Origin: Bacteroidia bacterium
GTDB taxonomy: Bacteria > Bacteroidota > Bacteroidia > SXHM01
Direction of reading: 5' to 3'
Assembly (NCBI GenBank): GCA_022072225.1
Contig: JAJVIC010000010.1
Span: forward strand, 248,001-312,000
DNA: 64,000 nucleotides
Both the position numbers and the translations under genes were made by a program. The notes below the pieces were generated by a model, which did no database searches, was not told where the DNA came from, and saw only the letters and a program-made list of their open reading frames with translations. This document shows positions 55,502 through 63,505 of the stretch, piece after piece; positions within the stretch are counted from its first letter, which is position 1, and every line of letters starts with the position of its first letter.

Positions 55502-58059
55502 TGCAGTTACACAGAGATACACAGAGTTTTTCACAGAGTACCACAGAGTTTTTCTCTGTGAACCTCAGTGTATTCTCCTTCTTCCTCTGTGCAATGTTTT
55601 TCTGCAATTTTATTTTCGCCCAACAAACACAACCAACTAATTCAGGAAACAGTCAGCAAACGCAGCAACAGGGTGTTCAGGCATTGCCCGGAATAAATGT
55701 GAACACGTTACCTGTTACAGTGCAGCCTACACCAGAACAACAACAGCAAATTCAGCAATACCGACAAACATTTCCTTCTGGCTTTGACCTTGAGAATGTA
55801 AACCCTAAAGATATTCCGGATGAAGGTGTATTGCGCTCGTTAGGCCTGTCAGAAGAGCAGATACGTTATGCTCTTGATTTGAAGCGCGGAAAAATAAAAC
55901 CAGGTCAATCCGCAGTGCTGGTCAATCCCGATACCACCAATAAATACCTCCAAATGGGTTTGCGACCGAAAGATAAAATTGTTCCGGTTGACAGTACACA
56001 ACTTGACTCGCTTGACCTTACAAAAGTTTATCCAAAAGGATTGATTTACGGACAGGATGTTTTCCGTAATAACAAAATACAGTTTTTCGACCGTGCTCAG
56101 GATGTAGTAGCTCCTGACAGTTATATCATCGGCCCGGGTGATGAAATTACTGTTGCTGCCTGGGGTTTTGCTGATTACAGCGAAGTACTGACGGTTGATC
56201 TTAACGGATACATCAATCCTAAACCATCAGGACGTATTTATGTGAAAGGAATGAATTTTAAAAATGTGAAAGCGCTTATTCAAAGCAAGCTTTCTCAGTT
56301 TCTGGATATGGGGCGCTCGCAAATGGCGATTACACTTACATATTCGCGTGTTATCAGCGTGAATGTGGTGGGTGAAGTATTCAATCCGGGTTCTTATACT
56401 ATCCCTGCAATCAACACGGCTTTCAATGCACTAACTGTTGTAGGCGGTCCTGAACAAATCGGTTCGGTGCGCAACATTTACATTAAGCGCGATGGAAAAA
56501 CAATTGATACGCTGGATGTTTACGATTACCTCTTAGACCCCGCAGGCTATAGCCAAACCTATTTGCAGGACAACGATTATATTGTAGTTCCTGTTGCAGG
56601 AAAAACAGTTAGCGTTGCGGGTGAAGTTAGGCGCGAACACGGTTATGAACTCAAAGAAGGAGAGGAATTGCTCTCGCTGCTTGCCTTTGCGGGCGGACTT
56701 AAACCTACTGCCTACAAAAGCAATATTCAGGTAAAACGCTACCAAAACAGCCGTGAATATTTGTTCGATATAAACCTTGACAGCATGAATACGCAAGGAT
56801 TGGATTTTGAACTATTTGATGGCGACCACATTATGGTTAGTAAAATTCCCGAGGGCTATTACAACAATGTTACCGCTTCGGGAGCGGTACGCATACCGGG
56901 CGATTACGAATTGCGCAAAGGTAACCGCGTTAGCGACTTACTTGAAAAAACAAAAGGCCTCTTGTTTGATGCCTATACGCAGCGCGCCTATATTCTTCGC
57001 TTGAATCAAGATCTTTCAAAAACCTACATTACCATTAACCTTGCGAAAGTAATGGAAGATGTCAATCATGCCGATAACATCGTGTTGCAGGAATTTGACG
57101 AACTGAAAGTTTCATCCAAAAAAGACTTTGCCGATGATTTTTCGGTAGAAGTTTTTGGAACAGTGCGCAAACCGGGAAATTTTTCTTTTGGTTCAGGTCT
57201 GAGTTTAAAAGATGTACTGTTTATGGCTGGCGGCTTGAAACGCGAAGCGGCCAACAACCGAATTGAAGTTTCGCGCATTGTAGATTTCAACGAAGCCTTA
57301 AATCAACTTACACCCAAGCGCGCCTTGGTTTACACTGTGCAGGTAGGTAACGACTTAAGTTTAACTACCGAAGCCGAAGAATATGCCCTGCAGCCTTTTG
57401 ATCAGGTGTTTGTGCGCACCAATCCTGATTTTGAACCGCCTATGACGGTGCATCTTACAGGCGAGGTATTTTATCCCGGTCAGTATTCCATTCTGAGTAA
57501 GGAAGAAACAATTGCTGACTTGGTAAAGCGTGCCGGAGGATTGCGTCCCTATGCATTTGTGGAAGGTGTTACCATGCACCGTGTCGATGTAGGCAATGTT
57601 TACCTCGACTTGGCTAAAGCCATGAAACATGCTGACTCAAAACACAACTTAGTGCTGAATATGGGCGACAGCATTCATATTCCCAAAACGCTTGATCTTG
57701 TTTATATCAGCGGTGCGGTTGGAAATTATTACGACCATTCAATTTCAGCGCCTTTCTTTGGCAAACGCGCGGGATATTATGTTCGTCATTTCGCGGGAGG
57801 ATTTTCGCAATCTGCCTCGCGCAGAAAAACCTATGTAATTTATCCCAACGGAATTATCCGCAACACCAGGGCCTTCGGTTTGTTTAACGTTTATCCGAAA
57901 GTAAAAAAAGGCAGCACGGTGAAAGTAATGTATAAACCCAAGAAAGCCGACAAAGCCGAGCGCAAACCCGTTGACTGGAACAAAGTGATTGAAAACACCA
58001 CGCTGAAAGTTACTGCACTGCTTACGGTTTGGCTGCTGATAAAAAATGTCACAAAATAA
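55501..58059 (+). CDS. SLBB-domain polysaccharide export protein (Wza-like)
   Basis: 852 aa, outer-membrane or periplasmic. The poly-export domain (about 205-300) is recognised by YIIGPGDEITVAAWGFADYS, followed by at least five SLBB modules (for example YTIPAINTAFNALTVVGGPE). A C-terminal helix (LLTVWLLIKNV) ends the protein. The first 31 residues derive from a palindromic repeat, and the hydrophobic signal NLSVFSFFLCAMFFCNFIFA is partly encoded by it; an ATG at 55594 is an alternative start. Coupled to the Wzz gene by a 14-base overlap. Confidence 0.88.
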   Translation: MQLHRDTQSFSQSTTEFFSVNLSVFSFFLCAMFFCNFIFAQQTQPTNSGNSQQTQQQGVQALPGINVNTLPVTVQPTPEQQQQIQQYRQTFPSGFDLENVNPKDIPDEGVLRSLGLSEEQIRYALDLKRGKIKPGQSAVLVNPDTTNKYLQMGLRPKDKIVPVDSTQLDSLDLTKVYPKGLIYGQDVFRNNKIQFFDRAQDVVAPDSYIIGPGDEITVAAWGFADYSEVLTVDLNGYINPKPSGRIYVKGMNFKNVKALIQSKLSQFLDMGRSQMAITLTYSRVISVNVVGEVFNPGSYTIPAINTAFNALTVVGGPEQIGSVRNIYIKRDGKTIDTLDVYDYLLDPAGYSQTYLQDNDYIVVPVAGKTVSVAGEVRREHGYELKEGEELLSLLAFAGGLKPTAYKSNIQVKRYQNSREYLFDINLDSMNTQGLDFELFDGDHIMVSKIPEGYYNNVTASGAVRIPGDYELRKGNRVSDLLEKTKGLLFDAYTQRAYILRLNQDLSKTYITINLAKVMEDVNHADNIVLQEFDELKVSSKKDFADDFSVEVFGTVRKPGNFSFGSGLSLKDVLFMAGGLKREAANNRIEVSRIVDFNEALNQLTPKRALVYTVQVGNDLSLTTEAEEYALQPFDQVFVRTNPDFEPPMTVHLTGEVFYPGQYSILSKEETIADLVKRAGGLRPYAFVEGVTMHRVDVGNVYLDLAKAMKHADSKHNLVLNMGDSIHIPKTLDLVYISGAVGNYYDHSISAPFFGKRAGYYVRHFAGGFSQSASRRKTYVIYPNGIIRNTRAFGLFNVYPKVKKGSTVKVMYKPKKADKAERKPVDWNKVIENTTLKVTALLTVWLLIKNVTK
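55509..55592. repeat. CACAGAG-tile palindrome at the 5' end of the SLBB gene
   Basis: Left side CACAGAGATACACAGAG and two more CACAGAG tiles; right side CTCTGTGAACCTCAGTGTAT and CCTCTGTG. It is read in frame as DTQSFSQSTTEFFSVNLSVF. Confidence 0.8.
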
Positions 58060-59107
58060 TTCAGGCGAAGATATAACCCTTTCGCAGGTGCTTACGCGCA
58101 TAGGCGAAATAAAAGATTACATGCTTACGCGCTGGAAGCGGTTTGCTCTGTTTGCGCTTGTATTTGCGCTTGCCGGAATTACCCTTTCATTTTTACTGAA
58201 ACCAAAGTACAAAGCGGTGCTCACCTTTGTTTTGGAAGAATCGAAAAACGATTCACCGCTTTCGGCTTATGCAGGAATTGCCAGTCAGTTTGGTTTTGAT
58301 TTGGGCAGTTTATCGGGCAGCAATGTTTTCAGTGAAGATAATCTGACCGAACTGCTTAGCTCGCGTAAAATTGTGGAAGAGGCGCTGCTGAACAAAAACA
58401 ATATAAACGGTAAGGAGCAATTGCTGGTCAATCATTTTATGGATTCTCCGCTGCTGAATAAGTGGGCCGATGACGAACTGCTGGGCACCACCCGTTTTCC
58501 AGCCAGCCGCGATTCATTTACTACGGTGCAGGACAGCTTGCTTTTTGAAATTTTTACCCTGGTTACCGAAAAATACCTGACCGTAAAAAACGTAAGTGCA
58601 AAGTCAACCATTCTGTTGGTGGAGTGTCTTTCTAAAGACGAACAATTTTCGAAACATTTAGTAGAGAATTTGATGAAAAGCGTTACCGATTTTTATATCA
58701 GCAACAAAACCCAGCGCGCCCGCGAAACGGTAGCTTTCGTAAAAGGCCGTACTGATTCCATTGCCGGAGCACTTGCTTCGGCCGAGTTACGTTTGGCTAA
58801 GTTCAAAGACTCGCGCCACGCCACCATACGTGCCGAGGGCTATATGGAAGAATTACGCCTTACCCGCGATGTGCAGATACTGAATGCGATGTATGCAGAG
58901 GCGGTAAAAAACCTTGAACTGAGTAAAGTAACGCTGCTGAACCAAACCCCGCTGATTCAGGTTATAGACAACCCCATTCTGCCGCTGGAGGTGGTAGAAA
59001 TTACTCCGCTCAAAGGCATTATTTTCGGTGCGCTCATTGGTTTGGTACTTGCCTTCTTCTGGTTGCTGGTGAAGAAGATTGCAGATGATGCGGTAGCTGT
59101 GGGGTAG
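58046..59107 (+). CDS. Wzz/chain-length determinant-type inner membrane protein
   Basis: 353 aa. First membrane helix about 31-54 (RFALFALVFALAGITLSFLL), a periplasmic coiled-coil domain, and a second helix near the C-terminus (about 322-345, LKGIIFGALIGLVLAFFWLL). No kinase domain. With the SLBB protein it should form a trans-envelope export or assembly channel; other exopolysaccharide genes are not in the window. Confidence 0.88.
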   Translation: MSQNNSGEDITLSQVLTRIGEIKDYMLTRWKRFALFALVFALAGITLSFLLKPKYKAVLTFVLEESKNDSPLSAYAGIASQFGFDLGSLSGSNVFSEDNLTELLSSRKIVEEALLNKNNINGKEQLLVNHFMDSPLLNKWADDELLGTTRFPASRDSFTTVQDSLLFEIFTLVTEKYLTVKNVSAKSTILLVECLSKDEQFSKHLVENLMKSVTDFYISNKTQRARETVAFVKGRTDSIAGALASAELRLAKFKDSRHATIRAEGYMEELRLTRDVQILNAMYAEAVKNLELSKVTLLNQTPLIQVIDNPILPLEVVEITPLKGIIFGALIGLVLAFFWLLVKKIADDAVAVG

Positions 59108-59126
59108 TACCCGTACAACTTTCTTC

Positions 59127-59134
59127 TACCTTTG
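59127..59134 (+). promoter_or_regulatory. Putative -7 box of the aldehyde dehydrogenase gene
   Basis: TACCTTTG ends 6 bases before the ATG at 59141; a nearly leaderless transcript would result. Confidence 0.35.
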
Positions 59135-59140
59135 CCCCCC

Positions 59141-60580
59141 ATGCAAAAACTCCACAACTACATCAACGGAAACCTTGTAGCCCCCCAAAGCAACAGCTAC
59201 ATTGATAACTGCAACCCCTCAACAGGAAAAGTATATTCACTCATTCCCGATTCAGATGCCGCTGATGTGCAGCAGGCAGCAGAAGCCGCCAAGGCTGCTT
59301 TTCCCGTATGGAGTACCACCCCCGCAGCCAAACGCTCAGAAATTTTACTGAAAATAGCGCAACTGATTACCGATAACCTTGATAACCTTGCTGTTGCCGA
59401 ATCTACAGACAACGGCAAACCCGTGTGGCTTGCCAAACGCGTAGATATACCCCGTGCCGCCAGCAATTTCCATTTTTATGCCACCGCCATTTTGCACCAT
59501 GCCAGCGAAAGCCACCGCATGGAAGAAGGCTATATCAATTACACCCTGCGCCAGCCCGTAGGCATTGCAGGCTGCATCTCACCCTGGAATTTACCACTCT
59601 ACCTCTTTAGCTGGAAAATTGCGCCCGCCCTTGCAGCCGGAAATACCGTAGTAGCCAAGCCCTCCGAAATAACACCCATGACGGCCTATCTGCTCAGCGA
59701 ACTTTGCATCAAAGCCGGTTTGCCCCCTGGTGTTCTCAACATCGTACACGGCTATGGCCACAAAGTAGGCACAGCCATTACCGCACACCCCGATATTCCA
59801 TTGATTTCCTTCACAGGCGGCACCAAAACAGGCGCTGAAATAGCGCGTACTGCTGCACCGATGTTCAAAAAACTCTCGCTCGAATTGGGCGGAAAAAATC
59901 CTAACATCATTTTTGCCGACTGCGATTTTGAAGAAGCCATAAAAACTACGCTGAATTCATCCTTTTCCAACCAGGGCGAAATCTGCCTTTGCGGTTCACG
60001 CATACTGATTGAAAAACCGCTGTATGAAAAATTCCGAGATGAATTAGTAAAGCGCACCGCAAAAATGAAAGTAGGCAACCCCGCTGATGACAGCGTAAAG
60101 CTGGGAGCCATCGTATCGGAACAGCACATGAACAAAGTACTTTCCTACATTGAATTAGCACAGCAAGAAGGCGGAAAAGTGCTCTGCGGAGGAAAGCGAA
60201 AAATAGTTGAAGGCTTTGAACAAGGCTATTACATAGAACCAACAATTATTGAAGACCTGCCCCAAAACTGCCGCACCAACATGGAAGAAATTTTCGGACC
60301 AGTTGTAACGCTGCAAAGTTTTGAAACCGAAGAAGAGGCCCTGCAACTCGCCAATGCCACCGAATACGGTCTGGCGGGTACCGTTTGGACCGAAAATCTG
60401 AGTAAAGCCCACCGCGTAGCCGCCCAACTCAAAAGCGGCATCATCTGGATAAACTGTTGGCTTGTTCGTGACCTGCGTACCCCTTTTGGTGGTATGAAAA
60501 ACTCAGGCGTAGGTCGCGAAGGCGGCTGGGAAGCCCTGCGCTTTTTTAGCGAGCCAAAAAATGTGTGTGTAAAGTATTAG
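59141..60580 (+). CDS. Aldehyde dehydrogenase (2-aminomuconate-semialdehyde type possible)
   Basis: 479 aa from the ATG at 59141; an upstream TTG lies in the -7 box and is not used. NAD-binding SFTGGTKTGAEIART, catalytic Glu in LELGGKNPNIIF and catalytic Cys in NQGEICLCGSRI. Composition resembles the ALDH8/AMSDH branch of tryptophan-kynurenine degradation, but no other kynurenine gene is near, so the substrate stays open. Confidence 0.9.
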   Translation: MQKLHNYINGNLVAPQSNSYIDNCNPSTGKVYSLIPDSDAADVQQAAEAAKAAFPVWSTTPAAKRSEILLKIAQLITDNLDNLAVAESTDNGKPVWLAKRVDIPRAASNFHFYATAILHHASESHRMEEGYINYTLRQPVGIAGCISPWNLPLYLFSWKIAPALAAGNTVVAKPSEITPMTAYLLSELCIKAGLPPGVLNIVHGYGHKVGTAITAHPDIPLISFTGGTKTGAEIARTAAPMFKKLSLELGGKNPNIIFADCDFEEAIKTTLNSSFSNQGEICLCGSRILIEKPLYEKFRDELVKRTAKMKVGNPADDSVKLGAIVSEQHMNKVLSYIELAQQEGGKVLCGGKRKIVEGFEQGYYIEPTIIEDLPQNCRTNMEEIFGPVVTLQSFETEEEALQLANATEYGLAGTVWTENLSKAHRVAAQLKSGIIWINCWLVRDLRTPFGGMKNSGVGREGGWEALRFFSEPKNVCVKY

Positions 60581-60587
60581 AGGTGTT

Positions 60588-60610
60588 GGTCGGGATTACA
60601 AATCCCGACC
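60588..60610. terminator. Convergent hairpin GGTCGGGATT-ACA-AATCCCGACC
   Basis: A perfect 10-bp stem with a 3-base loop between the convergent aldehyde dehydrogenase and MurD-like genes. The U tract is short (TTATG), so termination strength is uncertain; it may also be a dispersed repeat. Confidence 0.7.
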
Positions 60611-60615
60611 TTATG

Positions 60616-61155
60616 CTATTGCTTTTTCAGCGCTCTTACCGCCCTGTTAAATTCCTTGCCCGCGTTTTTTTCTACATTTTCCGATGCCGGTGAAAACAGC
60701 ACCATTTCACCCGGACGGGTAATGGAGGCGGCAACATTTACAGCCTCCACAGTGTTTTCAGCATTTAAAAAAAGTTGTGTTTTATTGGTTCCAAAAGCCT
60801 TGAAAACATCATTTACATTTTCGCCCAAACAAATAATGGCGCTTACTTTTTCTTCCACTATTTCCGAAATTTCGGCCAGTTCACCTGAGTTATGTGGCTG
60901 AGCAACAATCCATACTACGGGCTTATAACAACGCAACAACGAACTGCCTGTACTTTCAACCCTCAGGGCATGAGCATCGTTCACGTAGTCCACTCCTTTA
61001 ATAGTGGCAATGGTTTCGAAATTGGCCGTCTTGTCATAAATATCCGCAAGGCTTTCGCGTATAATGTCTTTACGAATTTCCATAATATCCTGATCATCTT
61101 CAATGAACGGAAGTTTAATGCCGCGAGCCGAAGTAAGGTCAAATGATTCGTCCAT
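60616..61155 (-). CDS. Orphan MurD C-terminal-domain-like protein
   Basis: 179 aa. Residues about 50-175 resemble the C-terminal substrate-binding domain of UDP-MurNAc-L-Ala:D-Glu ligase: IKGVDYVNDAHALRVESTGS (MurD: GV.FINDSKATN) and EMVLFSPASENVEKNAGKEF (MurD: LLSPACASFD). The ATP-binding domain and P-loop are absent. It cannot be a complete ligase; a regulatory or scaffold role is possible. Frame intact, so it is not an obvious recent pseudogene. Confidence 0.75.
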   Translation of the reverse strand: MDESFDLTSARGIKLPFIEDDQDIMEIRKDIIRESLADIYDKTANFETIATIKGVDYVNDAHALRVESTGSSLLRCYKPVVWIVAQPHNSGELAEISEIVEEKVSAIICLGENVNDVFKAFGTNKTQLFLNAENTVEAVNVAASITRPGEMVLFSPASENVEKNAGKEFNRAVRALKKQ

Positions 61156-61317
61156 ATTCTGTACTTTTTAAAGGATTAATTCTATATTATAAATCCGCCT
61201 TTTTATAGACGAATACCCTTAATTATTATACAAATATAGTATATCCTTCGACAAAAGTCAAGAGGTAAATGCAAAATATCCCGTTTTTTCGATTAACGGC
61301 AGAGCAGAAAGCTCTTG

Positions 61318-61764
61318 CTACAACTTGATTTTCTGAGTAGTCTCGATAGGAATAGTTTTCTTAAACCACCACACCCGGCCTTTAATGGCACCTTTCACTT
61401 TAAAGGTAACTGGTTCTTTATTCAGCAGCGCACCCAAACCACTTACCGTTGCACCTATAAAATCGTTGTAGCTGGCAGTCAACTTAAATGGATGCAATGC
61501 TTTGGACTTGCGTTTTATTAACACTTTTTCGCTTGAACTTGCTTTGCCCAGGCCTTTGTCATTAAGCATTACATCCATATCGTATTCTTTCAGTACAATT
61601 TTAAATCCGTTGGGATTATCTATTTCAAGATTAAAAGCAAGTTCTACCTTTTCGCCCGAAATGTTGGCTGATTTAACATCTTTTATTCCGGTAATCATAA
61701 CAGGTTTGTATGAAATGCAGGAACTTAGCAGGCAAACACAAAGCAGAAGGAAGAGTCGAATCAT
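61318..61764 (-). CDS. LEA type 2 family lipoprotein
   Basis: 148 aa from the ATG at 61764; the frame open upstream is the translation of a palindromic repeat and is rejected. Lipoprotein signal MIRLFLLLCVCLLSSC. The rest has the LEA_2 pattern (VELAFNLEIDNPNGFKIVLK, then ALHPFKLTASYNDF), a small Ig-like fold. Function unknown. Confidence 0.82.
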   Translation of the reverse strand: MIRLFLLLCVCLLSSCISYKPVMITGIKDVKSANISGEKVELAFNLEIDNPNGFKIVLKEYDMDVMLNDKGLGKASSSEKVLIKRKSKALHPFKLTASYNDFIGATVSGLGALLNKEPVTFKVKGAIKGRVWWFKKTIPIETTQKIKL

Positions 61765-61794
61765 AAAACTATATTTCTGCAAATCTGCTAATTT

Positions 61795-61885
61795 AACCTC
61801 AAAGTGCGCAAAGGTTTCACGCAAAGAACACAAAGTGTATTGTGCTTTGCGAACTTTGCGGAGTTTTCTTCGTGTTCTTTGCGGT
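61795..61885. repeat. GCAAAG-tile palindrome
   Basis: Both arms are built from ACGCAAAGAACACAAAG-like tiles, facing each other around GTGTATTGTG (61835-61844). Same family as 10701-10725 and 35679-35747. Between the divergent LEA lipoprotein and B12 regulator genes. Confidence 0.8.
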
Positions 61886-61949
61886 AAAAAAACTCTAAAC
61901 TTTAAACAATACAAGTCTTTGTTTGTATTATTGCTGAACTAAAAGCACC

Positions 61950-62834
61950 ATGGGACACTATTCCATCAAAGACCTCGAAAAACTCTCAGGAGTTAAGGCT
62001 CACACCATACGCATTTGGGAAAAACGTTTCAAAATTATTGAACCCAGCCGTACCGAAACCAATTTCAGGTATTACAGCGATGAGCAACTGAAAAAACTGC
62101 TCAATATATCATTACTGAATAATTCCGGTTACAAAATTTCAAAAATTGCTAGCCTTTGCGAAAGTGAAATTTGCAAAGAGGTTGAAAAAGTTGCTTCAGG
62201 CGAAAAAAATTACGATGCGCAGATTGAGCAACTGATTGTTTCCATGATTGAAATGGATGAAGAAAAATTCGAGCAACATCTGAACAATCAGATTTTAAAA
62301 GACGGATTTGAAGATGCCATGCTGCATGTGGTTTACCCGTTTTTTGATAAAGTAGGAATACTTTGGCAAACAGGAAATGTAACTCCAGCGCAGGAACATT
62401 TTGTATCTAACCTCATCCGGCAAAAACTGATTGTTGCCATTGACGGATTACCCAAAAATACAACATCAGAATCAAAATCTTTTTTACTTTTCTTACCAGA
62501 AGGTGAATTACACGAAATTGGTATCCTCTTTACTAACTATATATTGCGCAAAAACGGACACAGAGTTATTTATCTTGGTCAATCGCTGCCTTTAGAAGAT
62601 CTTGCCCGTGTTGTAAGAACCCGTAAACCCGATTTTCTTGTTACTTATATTACTTCGCCTATAGAAGGCGGAATAAAACAATACATTCAAGCTATGCAGT
62701 CTGCCTGTAACGGCCAACCTGTTTACGTAGCCGGTATGCAATCGTGCAATATAGATTTTGCAAATCTTCAAAACGTTCATTGTATCGCCTCTACAGGTGA
62801 TATTCATTCTCTTTTAGAAAGTTTGAAGAACTGA
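61950..62834 (+). CDS. MerR-family light-sensing regulator with B12-binding domain (CarH/LitR type)
   Basis: 294 aa. MerR winged helix at 1-70 (YSIKDLEKLSGVKAHTIRIW). B12 helical-bundle motif W139-x9-E149-H150 (WQTGNVTPAQEH), and in the Rossmann domain E186-L-H188-E-I-G, the lower-ligand motif ExHxxG. Family members bind adenosylcobalamin, repress in the dark and release DNA in light. The residue after W139 is Gln; the Thermus protein has a His there that coordinates cobalt after illumination. Sigma factor and photolyase genes follow. Confidence 0.9.
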   Translation: MGHYSIKDLEKLSGVKAHTIRIWEKRFKIIEPSRTETNFRYYSDEQLKKLLNISLLNNSGYKISKIASLCESEICKEVEKVASGEKNYDAQIEQLIVSMIEMDEEKFEQHLNNQILKDGFEDAMLHVVYPFFDKVGILWQTGNVTPAQEHFVSNLIRQKLIVAIDGLPKNTTSESKSFLLFLPEGELHEIGILFTNYILRKNGHRVIYLGQSLPLEDLARVVRTRKPDFLVTYITSPIEGGIKQYIQAMQSACNGQPVYVAGMQSCNIDFANLQNVHCIASTGDIHSLLESLKN

Positions 62835-62869
62835 TTTCAGTTCCTTTTTACCATTCATCGGATTTTTGA

Positions 62870-62974
62870 GGTTAAGATTATTTAACATTTCAATGTAAAT
62901 CTATCTTGTTTTACATTTTGTTTAACCATTAATCGAATTTATTAAACAATATGTTATAACATCTGTTATATTTG
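62870..62974 (+). promoter_or_regulatory. Putative operator region and -7 box before the sigma factor gene
   Basis: ATGTAAA (62893-62899) and TTTACAT (62910-62916) form an inverted repeat nested in GGTTAA/TTAACC (62870-62875, 62922-62927). Closer to the gene, ATGTTATAACAT (62951-62962) and TATAACA-TC-TGTTATA (62955-62970) are perfect dyads; the latter overlaps the -7 box TATATTTG (62967-62974). Placement suits a repressor, plausibly the neighbouring B12 regulator. Confidence 0.5.
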
Positions 62975-62995
62975 CATCACTAAAACAAACAAACC

Positions 62996-63505
62996 ATGAC
63001 AGCAATAGAATTCAACACACAAGTTTCCTTCCTCAGCAATAAGCTCAGATATTTTGCTTTAAAACTTACAGCAGATATGGAAGATGCCAATGACCTTTTA
63101 CAAGACACTATTTTAAAAGCGCTCACTTATCGTGAAAAATTTACCGACAGCACCAATCTCTCGGCCTGGATGCATACGATTATGAAGAATACTTTCATTA
63201 ATAATTACCGCAGGCAGCAACGTTCAGGTGAATTGTTCGACAATACAAAAGATTTGTTTTTCCTCAACATGCCGCAAGATTCGGGTTTTACTTCACCTAC
63301 ATCACGTTTAGCAGAAAAAGAAATACATGCAGGTATCAATAAACTGGAAGAACAATACCGTGTTCCATTTATGATGCACGTTGAAGGTTATAAATACGAA
63401 GAGATTGCAGAGCAACTTGACATTCCTATGGGGACTGTGAAAAGCCGCATTTTCATTGCACGTAAAATATTAATGGAATATTTCAAGGACTTCAGAAATA
63501 ACTAA
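62996..63505 (+). CDS. ECF RNA polymerase sigma factor
   Basis: 169 aa. Region 2: LRYFALKLTADMEDANDLLQ to NLSAWMHTIMKNTFINNYRR. Region 4: YRVPFMMHVEGYKYEEIAEQ and IPMGTVKSRIFIARKILMEY. Typical of the small sigma factors paired with light-induced carotenoid or photolyase genes in Bacteroidota. Its TAA shares one base with the photolyase ATG (TAATG), so both are cotranslated. Confidence 0.9.
   Translation: MTAIEFNTQVSFLSNKLRYFALKLTADMEDANDLLQDTILKALTYREKFTDSTNLSAWMHTIMKNTFINNYRRQQRSGELFDNTKDLFFLNMPQDSGFTSPTSRLAEKEIHAGINKLEEQYRVPFMMHVEGYKYEEIAEQLDIPMGTVKSRIFIARKILMEYFKDFRNN

Noticed and set aside
61765-61914. 50-residue N-terminal extension of the LEA lipoprotein
   Set aside because: It is largely the translation of the GCAAAG-tile palindrome, and the lipoprotein signal starts at the ATG at 61764.
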